A stretch of 64,000 nucleotides of DNA. It comes from Adiantum capillus-veneris. Taxonomy: Eukaryota > Streptophyta > Polypodiopsida > Polypodiales > Pteridaceae. The translations under genes were made by a program, and so were the position numbers. This document shows positions 56,840-64,000 of this stretch, in pieces. Location: positions 151,553,057 through 151,617,056 of the forward strand of contig CM043952.1 of assembly GCA_014529385.2 (NCBI GenBank). Reading direction: 5' to 3'. The notes below the pieces were generated by a model that saw nothing but the letters and a program-made list of their open reading frames with translations, had not been told where the DNA came from and ran no database searches. The number at the start of each line of letters is the position of its first letter. The stretch's first letter is position 1.

Positions 56840-58980
56840 TAGTATTTGTGTGTGGGGGTAGTCTTCTTCAAGATTCTTGTTCATGATAACTAATAATTTT
56901 CCATGTACAATATGTGTCTTAGCACCCACATAAAGCATTTGAAACCTCTCCAAATACGAGTAAGCATCATCATCATGTAGAAAATTGTGGATTCAGAGAG
57001 CTTCTCCTAACATAATCTTTTGTTTAGACTTAAACATTGATTGGGTGTTCAGCTTTGTATCCAACTCAATCAACATTGCCTTCCTCTTATCTTGTCTGGT
57101 CAGTGTCATACTCTGCTGCTAGCCTACTAGTGGCTAATTGAATTGCACATATTCCATAGATTGGTTACCTTGATTTTTCATTTTAGATTTGGTTGTTGGA
57201 CCCTTAGACCCTCCTTAGGTAGAACTAGGCTGAATAATTCCTAAAGCAAACCCAAAAGCTAGAGGAGGTGGAGGGGTTTGGTCATTATCATCATCTTTCC
57301 TATATGAGGGTCCCCCCCAATCTCCCTGTCCCTATCATGTTCCTCATCCTCATTTTCATTATCATCAACATCATGTCTCATTAAGAGCTTGGTTGGTCAG
57401 TGTGCTAGTGTAAACTAAACCTTTTTCTTCTAGATCAACTTTGATTGTGCTAACCAAGTTACACATATCTTCAAAATTCATCGTCAAATTTCCTTCAAGA
57501 TTAGAAATGTTGACTAAAGATTGATATATGTACTTGTCCAGATTAGATTGTTTCAAGACATTGTGTACTTCCTTCAAGATGCTTCTAGATCATCTTTGAT
57601 TGTGCTTACCAAGTTTTGCAAATATTCAAACTTCATCGTTAATTTTCCTTAGGATCAAAAATTTCAACTAAAGATTCATAAATTTACTTGATCAAAATAG
57701 ATTTTTTTAGGGTGTTGTGTACTTCTTTAAAACTACTAAGGGTAGTAGTTTTCTAATCCAAATGGACCCTCTTTGCAACCATGCCTTTGGTTTATTTCCA
57801 CTTGTCAGCATTCAAAGTGTAGTTCTACACCTTCAATTGCTCCAATTGTTGTTGGATCTCCTTGATGGTTTTTAAATATGCATTCCTCTTCAATCAATTA
57901 TTCTTTAATTGAAATGAATTCCTTCCTTTGTGCCTTAGATTTGATTATCTCTTGGTCAAGATCTTCCTCTAGATGATGTTAGACTGTTTATTTGAAGATT
58001 GCGCTTCCATCATTTGTCCAATAGCGTTGATGATTGCATTCCACCGCGTCTAGATTCTTGCTACACATCCATCTACAATGTTTTTTGGATCTGTCTTATC
58101 ATTTCTATTTGTGAGCATCAGGACTTTATATGGTAGTGGTAGATTTTGTGATGAATCCATCACCATACTATCACCAACTGATTCTTTTGAAGTGCTTGGA
58201 GCTGATCGACTATTGTTTTGATGATTGTGGATGTAAAAAAAATGGTTTATTAGATGTAGCCCCCTATTTGGACTCTTCTAACACTTGATGGTTGTATCTG
58301 GAGTTGTGCCAGGCAATACAATTACAGTTGTTGTAGATGTCCCAGGAGCTTGTTCCGGTGCAAGTTTTGATTTCTTCTCAATAGAAGAAGTGGTCGTAGA
58401 TTTCTTACTGCGAGCACTAAGCTGATCCCATAATTCCTTAGTCAATTTTTGTTCCTTTATGGCCAACTCAAAGGTTCTAGCTTTCGGCCTTTTCTAAATT
58501 CCTCTTTGCCCTGACTATAACGAGGCCCATTTGCTCTATCAGGAATTCCAAACCACTTGTCTGGTCCTTTGGGACTTCTTCAACATCACATTTTGGACAT
58601 TGACATGTGGTGGAAAATTGGTTGCCCCCCAGTGAGAAACTGCTATCATACATGGCTTTAAATAGATTTTGAGACTTTACTTTGGTAGTCTTGGTGATAA
58701 CACTACTTAATAGAATTGAACTCAGATTGATGGTTGCCTTCTATTCACGGGTTCAGGCCAAAATCATGCCAAATAATTTTTGTATATAAGTAGGGTAGTT
58801 GATGGCCTCAACAATGAACTGGTAAGTTGCTCTATTTTCCAATGCCAAGACTGGAATTCCCTGACCACCATCCTTGCGTTTCTTTTTGGATTGAGCAGTT
58901 TGGTTCAAAAAGACATTGATGGTATTTGTGCTGCAAGGTTGGGATTTTTGGTCAAAGGGTACTGTGAACACAAGTGAGAT
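56840..58980 (-). pseudogene. Decayed retroelement ORFs, gag-like
   Basis: Minus frames 58753-58971 (RKDGGQGIPVLALENRATYQ, then AINYPTYIQKLFGMILA), 58278-58466 (Lys/Ser/Thr-rich linker), 57371-57577 (SLVNISNLEGNLTMNFEDM) and an unlisted frame near 57120-56860 (KRKAMLIELDTKLNTQ, then FLHDDDAYSYLERFQMLYVG) look protein-derived and collinear. The last resembles a capsid fragment, by composition and position only. There is no knuckle or polymerase inside. I do not recognise the clade. Confidence 0.4.
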
Positions 58981-59344
58981 CGTTACAAGAGTTTGAAAAT
59001 TTATGCCATTGCTAATGATTATTCTAGTGTCATCTTCAAACGTATCTATGACATGCTGGATGATATTGGCGATGCACCACTAGGCAATGACAAACAAACA
59101 TCTCCTGCACCCTTTGTGTCAAACGCCAAGTGCACACAGCCAAAACTCCCACTAGAAAATGTGTCGAACCACTCACGACATAGTGTGACATGGAAAGTAG
59201 CATCGCTATCTAGTAATGACTATGGAGAAAGTGTGCTAACCATAGATATATCTGCAAGAGTTACACCCAAGGCAAACATGACATCATCGTCACTGGCATA
59301 GATTGCTACTGGAACTGCCTCTCTAACATATGTCAAAGTTATAT

Positions 59345-59540
59345 CTACATCTTGCATAATCTCCGCTGATGTCTCATTCTTCTAAAAGAATGGCTCCTAA
59401 TGTGTCCTATGTGACCACAATGCCAACATCGTACGTTGTCGTGCTGTAACACGTACATAGTGGGAACGCATGCTACAAGATCTATCTTGTATTTTTTTAG
59501 ATACATAATTATATTTCCTATAGTGTACATATGCATATTT
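59345..59540 (-). pseudogene. Degraded zinc-knuckle fragment
   Basis: A 63-aa frame contains CWHCGHIGHIRSHS, a CCHC knuckle whose last Cys has become Ser. It lies upstream of the relics at 56840-58980 in minus-strand order. In a gag the knuckle would be expected downstream, so this is probably a different fragment. Confidence 0.5.
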
Positions 59541-60261
59541 AAGTATAATAATAAGCCTTCTATCTCATCCTATTATTTTTATCAAGAGTAACCTATCCTT
59601 ACTTTACCATCAGAAAATACTATGGGAAAAGCACCAATAGCTCCGCCTCTTTAACTTGGGGCAAAAAGCATTGATTCTTTATTTCTACTATTTCATTATT
59701 ATCTCACACCCTAGCTAGATCCTATATCTAGGGTAAACTCCAATATATATATATTCTACGTATTTTTTATACTTTTCTTATATTTCTTTTTAAATAGCTA
59801 CTAGGAGAGAATCAAATCCTAGTGGGACACTAGGTGGCATGATTTCAAAGATACACTTATTTTAATGCATTATTGCAAGCATGATTACAAATCTTTGTCA
59901 AGGAGCAATGTCATGCTTTCATATGGCATGAGGTGTCCTTGTGAATTAAATGAAAGTCTAGGCTAAGGAGACCACATGAAGACTTTTGCTGCCATAAATG
60001 GACCCTATTTTAATGAATTTTTTACACAAGGTTCCAATCCGAATTGGAAAACGAGTTTAAAATGAAAATCGTAGCTAATGAGCTGAAGTTTTTGCCCATA
60101 TTTTTAATTTTTTATTTGGAGCCATGGTTGAGGAGATATGATCAAAATACTGGACCCCAGTCTGCCCACATCATGCAAGGACAGCTCATTTCCAACTTTT
60201 CCAATTCATGTTGACACTGGCTCCTCTCTTCTTGTGTAAACCCTTGGGGGTTCCCTTCACC

Positions 60262-60268
60262 TATAAAA
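60262..60268 (+). promoter_or_regulatory. TATA box upstream of the gag-protease gene
   Basis: TATAAAA followed by GGGGACC, about 1.2 kb before the gag start, is consistent with an LTR promoter. Confidence 0.55.
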
Positions 60269-60816
60269 GGGGACCTCTTCTTCCTTGGAAGAACTCAAGC
60301 ATTCAAGCCATTGATGAGAGGAATTCTTGAGGGAGTGAGTAGTAATGCCTAATTGTACTTAGCCATTAACATAAGCCCAAGCCTACACTTTCTCCTAGAG
60401 GGAGACTAGCCATTCTTGCAACAAGCTAACCTTGGAAGATCAACTCTAATCAAAGAAGGTCTTGCACTTGGTGTATCAATCAAAGTGGAATTATCCACTC
60501 TTCTTCTCTCTCCCATCAATAATGGTGCCGAAGGGTTTCAAGTAAGATGTGTTCTACATTGATGTTTTCTTGATTTCTTGTTGTTTTCATTTTCATCTCT
60601 AATCCAATATATATATATATATATGTATCTAATCTCATCTCCTTAACCAAACCTATCTCTCTCATTCTTAGTAATTCATCCTCTCTAGGTTCTCTTGCTA
60701 CAGGTACATCTCTCCCCGCAGTATCCTTATTGCCTACGGGCAAGAATAGGGCTTGGGAGGGAAACTTCTCATCTCTTCACTTCTCTCATATCTACATTTC
60801 TCACATACTATCCTAA

Positions 60817-61035
60817 ATGAATAACCCACATGATGATCATTTCTATCGCTTTCACTCTGTACGATCTATTAGAATTAACGTATGGATTAGCCGTAAAATA
60901 CACTTTCAACAACGTATAGTGTTTCTCTTCGGCCCTGAAAGGCTCAATGAAATACTTCTATCACCGGATCCCATCATACTACCTCTCATAGACTATAATT
61001 TTTCTTTTGATGTAAGCGTAGTTATCTTGCTATGA
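60817..61035 (+). CDS. Small ORF, first of an overlapping paralogous pair
   Basis: 72 aa, MNNPHDDHFYRF..., with a core FQQRIVFLFGPERLNEI and PIILPLIDYNFSFDV. Aligned without gaps to the following ORF it shares about one third of residues over 57 positions, including FQ, LFG, RLN, ILP, Y and DV. Its stop overlaps the start of the next ORF in ATGA. Function unknown. It lies between a TATA box and gag, so it would be in the 5' leader of the same transcript or inside the LTR. It may be non-coding sequence that was duplicated. Confidence 0.35.
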   Translation: MNNPHDDHFYRFHSVRSIRINVWISRKIHFQQRIVFLFGPERLNEILLSPDPIILPLIDYNFSFDVSVVILL

Positions 61036-61244
61036 ACCAAGAGGATTTGTACACACAATTAATCCCAATCACTAGACAAAATATATATATTATGGTAAGC
61101 ACAAAACTACAATTCCAAAGAACAATTCGTAGCCTATTTGGTCAGCCAAGATTGAATGCTATTAACTCATCCATTAACCCTTTCATATTACCCATGATAC
61201 GATATGACCATAGCCTTGATGTTTTCATCTTCATATTCTTTTGA
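61032..61244 (+). CDS. Small ORF, second of an overlapping paralogous pair
   Basis: 70 aa, MNQEDLYTQLIP..., with FQRTIRSLFGQPRLNAI and PFILPMIRYDHSLDVFIF. It begins within the stop of the previous ORF (ATGA at 61032-61035). The DNA of the two copies has diverged more visibly than the aligned protein pattern, which would suit selection on the protein, but the sample is too small to be sure. Function unknown; no known domain. Confidence 0.35.
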   Translation: MNQEDLYTQLIPITRQNIYIMVSTKLQFQRTIRSLFGQPRLNAINSSINPFILPMIRYDHSLDVFIFIFF

Positions 61245-61451
61245 CATTCTCTTTTGCGTTCTTTCTTTGTGTGTGTGAGTGCAAGAGAGAAAGAGTGAGT
61301 CTTCTTTGATTGCACTTCTTTCCAAACCCTATTCTTCATGGCATCTATGGTTTAACTCCTTCATATAGTTTTTGTTGAGTTCTCTCACAAACTCTCACAG
61401 CCATAAGCCCGGTGCTTTCCTGGCAAGACCGCAAATTTCTCGACATATTTT

Positions 61452-61469
61452 TGGTGAACCCGACGCGAA
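61452..61469 (+). other. Candidate primer binding site
   Basis: TGGTGAACCCGACGCGAA begins six bases after a CA end and 30 bases before the gag ATG at 61499. A TGG start fits a tRNA 3' CCA end. Which tRNA it would pair with is not determined. Confidence 0.5.
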
Positions 61470-61498
61470 TCTGCTAGGGTGAGTGTTTGTGGGTAACC

Positions 61499-63874
61499 AT
61501 GGGTGATCATGTTGAGCAACAGGGTATGCATTTTGACCCAGCAACAATGCAAATGTTTCAAGCATTTGCAATTTTCATGCAACAACAACATGCTACTGAA
61601 AGAAGGGAGATTTCAGCAACGAAGGCCATACAAGCGGTCGTCAACAGAATGGATCAGTTCAATGGAAAAGATGTAACCAAGTACTTACGCGAGTATGTGA
61701 AGGAGATGGAGCTGCATCGCGTGTCAGAAGGTGAGATGATTCAAAGCTTTGAGCTAGTTGTTGCTCCAGAAATTAGGGAGCATGTTAGGGCAATTAAAGA
61801 TGGGCATGGGAGAAATTGGGAAGAACTCAAAGTAGCTTTAAAGGAGGAATATTTCATGGAGGACTCGGAGAGAGTGACCAAAAGGACATTCTTAGAATGG
61901 GTAGTCAAGCCAAAGCAAGGACTATTAATAACAGAGCTACTTAGGGAATTTGAGCGGCGCTATGCACAACTCACTAGGACAGAAAGGGCCACACTAGATA
62001 CAGAGAAGACAGATCTTTTCTTACAAGCTGCAGGTAAAGAGTTTCAAGAAAATTTGGAGCTTCTTCTTGAAGATAAAGATGCTGAGCAAGGACTAAAGAC
62101 CGACTGGAATGAGGTTGAAGGTGCTGTCTCACTGCTTGCCAAACGACAAAGAAGAAGGGACAAGATGGTAGTAAACACTACAAGTCCTTCCACCTCAACT
62201 TCTGACAAAATGGTAAAGCCTACTTTTATCGCTCCTCAGTTTGATGAGTCCATGCTAGATGAGCTTGTGAAGGGAATGCGTGACTTGAAGGTGAAGTTTG
62301 CAAAGCTTGAAGAAAAAGGCCAACCATCAGGGCCACTTCCTAGGCAAAGACAACAGCCCAAAGAAGGGTTTGTTAATAGATGTATTTGGTGTGATAGTAC
62401 AGACCATGTAAGAAGGGATTGTGATGATTTTAGTGATGCTTTGTCAAAAGATGTTGTCTTTTTTAAGGATGGCAAAATCCACTTAAGAGAGACAGGTCTA
62501 CCCTTGAGAACTAACTTTGGGAAGGGGGGAATGCAAACCTTAGCTGAAGATATGGCAACCAAGCATGCCACCTCTTCAGTTGAGGCAGCTACTTATGGAG
62601 TAAAAATTGAACATTTTTGTGATGAAGAGGTGAGTGACCATCATGGTCAAATTTGGCCAAATGTCATGCAATTAGCTAAAAAGGGAAAGCTTACAAAAGA
62701 GATTCTACATGAAGCAGGTGATTGCATACGTCTAGAAACAGGATGGAATGATCCAGTGGACTCATTGTCAGTGCATGCCTACATTACAAAATGCCAACAA
62801 AATGAGGCAATTGTAGAAGAGAAGCGCAGACGTGAGAATGCTGATGAAGGACCATCAAAAAGAGCTTCTAGAAGTGGGGGAAGAAGCGACTCAATGCCTT
62901 CTCAAACACCCTTAACACAAGGAGCATCTCCACCTGAAGTACTCATGGAGGAGTCTACAACAGGAAAGAAGAAAGAGCCAACGAAAGGTAAGACAAAAGG
63001 CCCAACTTATAAACTAAAATCTGATATTGAGGTTGCTACAGATTTAAAGAAAGTCTTGGAGGAAAGGATCTTGAATAGCAAGATTGAGTTTACTCTGGGA
63101 GAAGTTCTTGGCATTGCAAAGCGTGAATTCCATGAGGAGATCATTGACATCATCAAGAGAAAGAGGCAAACCCTTGCTGAAGTTTCTCGTCCACAGGTTG
63201 AAGGGGAAACCTCAAAGACACAAGGGATGCAACTACAAAATAAGGAGAATGATGGAGCTGTGGTAGGATGCTACCAATCTAGTGGGAGAGTGAAGCAAGT
63301 GTATTTCTCAAATGATGATGAAGAAGTTGAAGATATTCCTAGGAGTTACTATTCACGAAGTCATTGGGCAAGGGCTACTACAGAAACTTTGGTCAAGGTA
63401 GGTGATCTTGAAGAGCCATTTGTTGCCTTGATTGACCATGGTTCAGAAATAAACATAATGTCAAAGAGTCTCTACAACAAGTGCAAATGGCCTATGGACA
63501 CAGATCATGGCTGGATGGTAAAAGTGGCAAACAATTCATCCGGTGAATTGTATGCAGCATGTCCAGGTGTGAAGGTAACAATAGGTGATGTAAAGATTGA
63601 CCAAAACTTCTTTGTACAAGATACATCTTCATATCATCTCATCCTTGGACAACCCTACATTGTGGGAGTTCGAATGGAAACAAAGGTAATGGATGATGGT
63701 TCAGCATATGCTAGAATACGTAGCAAAGATGGTAAACGAGCTGTCCAATTTCTCACAATCTGTGTAAACCATGAAAGAAATCGTGACAACCTCAGAGAAC
63801 ATCCTCTACAAAAGGTAAGCAAAGAGTTTCATGATCATAGAGAAATGATGGGTTTTTGCCAAGTACCATTGTAA
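61499..63874 (+). CDS. Gag-protease polyprotein, intact (791 aa)
   Basis: I chose ATG 61499 (MGDHVEQQGMHFD); the open frame extends a few codons upstream without an ATG. Order: a capsid-like helical domain (about residues 45-220: FNGKDVTKYLREYVKEMEL, FLEWVVKPKQG, LLREFERRYAQLTRTER, DLFLQAA); a complete CCHC knuckle (C295, C298, H303, C308); a charged linker with a conserved-looking helix (KREFHEEIIDIIKRKRQ near 540-560); and a retropepsin with ALIDHGSEINIM (Asp646, Asp-His-Gly instead of Asp-Ser/Thr-Gly) and LILGQPY (714-720). Gag packages RNA and the protease would process it. It ends at a stop, with no RT in the remaining 126 bases. As the only long uninterrupted ORF, it marks the youngest element here. 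Confidence 0.9.
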   Translation: MGDHVEQQGMHFDPATMQMFQAFAIFMQQQHATERREISATKAIQAVVNRMDQFNGKDVTKYLREYVKEMELHRVSEGEMIQSFELVVAPEIREHVRAIKDGHGRNWEELKVALKEEYFMEDSERVTKRTFLEWVVKPKQGLLITELLREFERRYAQLTRTERATLDTEKTDLFLQAAGKEFQENLELLLEDKDAEQGLKTDWNEVEGAVSLLAKRQRRRDKMVVNTTSPSTSTSDKMVKPTFIAPQFDESMLDELVKGMRDLKVKFAKLEEKGQPSGPLPRQRQQPKEGFVNRCIWCDSTDHVRRDCDDFSDALSKDVVFFKDGKIHLRETGLPLRTNFGKGGMQTLAEDMATKHATSSVEAATYGVKIEHFCDEEVSDHHGQIWPNVMQLAKKGKLTKEILHEAGDCIRLETGWNDPVDSLSVHAYITKCQQNEAIVEEKRRRENADEGPSKRASRSGGRSDSMPSQTPLTQGASPPEVLMEESTTGKKKEPTKGKTKGPTYKLKSDIEVATDLKKVLEERILNSKIEFTLGEVLGIAKREFHEEIIDIIKRKRQTLAEVSRPQVEGETSKTQGMQLQNKENDGAVVGCYQSSGRVKQVYFSNDDEEVEDIPRSYYSRSHWARATTETLVKVGDLEEPFVALIDHGSEINIMSKSLYNKCKWPMDTDHGWMVKVANNSSGELYAACPGVKVTIGDVKIDQNFFVQDTSSYHLILGQPYIVGVRMETKVMDDGSAYARIRSKDGKRAVQFLTICVNHERNRDNLREHPLQKVSKEFHDHREMMGFCQVPL

Positions 63875-64000
63875 AGCGGGATTGCAGTGGTACAGAAAGA
63901 AAAAGGGTCTCGCCTGATCCAAAAATAGGTGAAACTTTCTCAATGAGCTCCTTGGTAAGAAGGAATGGATCAGTATGTTTTACAAAACTTGAAGATTTGA
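63875..64000 (+). other. Sequence after gag-protease, cut by the window end
   Basis: 126 bases with no readable pol motif. Any RT-integrase would lie beyond the window. Confidence 0.5.

Larger units (their letters stand above)
59541..61445 (+). other. Probable 5' LTR/leader of the terminal element
   Basis: This contains a TATAAAA box (60262-60268, in CACCTATAAAAGGGGACC) like those of the copia LTR, and ends GACA a few bases before a candidate primer site. The start of the LTR cannot be placed because no second copy is in the window. It also holds an (AT)n run near 60607-60625 and the paired ORFs listed separately. Confidence 0.5.

Noticed and set aside
58993-59301. 102-codon plus-strand ORF
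   Set aside because: No motif; it lies beside minus-strand retroelement relics. It could be a chance open frame, so it was not listed as a gene.
1-64000. Host protein-coding, tRNA or rRNA genes
   Set aside because: No cloverleaf-like tRNA, rRNA core or non-transposon protein signature was recognised. tRNA-like matches are primer sites beside LTRs.

Overview
This is a nuclear window from a large, repeat-rich land-plant genome. I find no convincing host gene, rRNA, tRNA or CRISPR array. The plant assignment rests on initiator-Met-tRNA primer sites on several LTR elements, a Ty3/gypsy chromovirus with a C-terminal chromodomain, Ty1/copia RNase H sequence, CCCTAAA-type telomere units and long CT/GA microsatellites. 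An apparently endonuclease-less Penelope-like element (PLE) with ADK.LG- and FIDD-type motifs hints at a non-flowering plant (lycophyte, fern or gymnosperm). That last point is inference.

Layout. 1-10.8 kb: two copies of a 1.2-kb direct repeat (91-1291, 9606-10798) flank AT-rich DNA with minus-strand gag and gag-protease relics; the second copy interrupts a plus-strand gypsy pol gene whose remnant is 10799-11575. 11.6-15.9 kb: a minus-strand gag-protease relic with no visible reverse transcriptase. 16.2-26.3 kb: a tandem array with a ~285-bp period and a palindrome in each unit, split by a degenerate minus-strand PLE (17035-25584) between ~325-bp direct repeats. The PLE was itself interrupted by a 2.4-kb non-autonomous LTR element (18294-20688; 5-bp duplication TTGGT). 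26.3-31.4 kb: a plus-strand LTR element with a 906-bp LTR, a GGCGCC-type primer site, a leader holding a second palindrome-cored array, an ORF of unknown function and a broken gag.

31.4-56.2 kb is a four-level nest that I could resolve from target-site duplications. A copia RNase H gene (33945-34362 continuing at 55155-55466) was split by a DNA transposon with terminal inverted repeats (34363-55154; 8-bp duplication TGTAGCAA). That transposon received a minus-strand gag-protease LTR element with ~925-bp LTRs (36522-53357; TATAG). That element received a 5.9-kb chromovirus with 153-bp LTRs (41269-47137; GCTCC). The chromovirus gag, protease, RT, RNase H, integrase and chromodomain are all recognisable but carry stops and frameshifts.

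56.4-59.5 kb holds further gag-like debris on the minus strand. 59.5-64 kb is the start of a younger plus-strand element: a probable LTR/leader with a TATA box, two overlapping short paralogous ORFs, a candidate primer site and the only long intact ORF in the window, a 791-residue gag-protease (61499-63874). The genes do not form a host pathway; the window is a stratified record of transposon insertion. Several gag-bearing units show capsid, zinc-knuckle and protease but no polymerase, which suggests non-autonomous families mobilised in trans.
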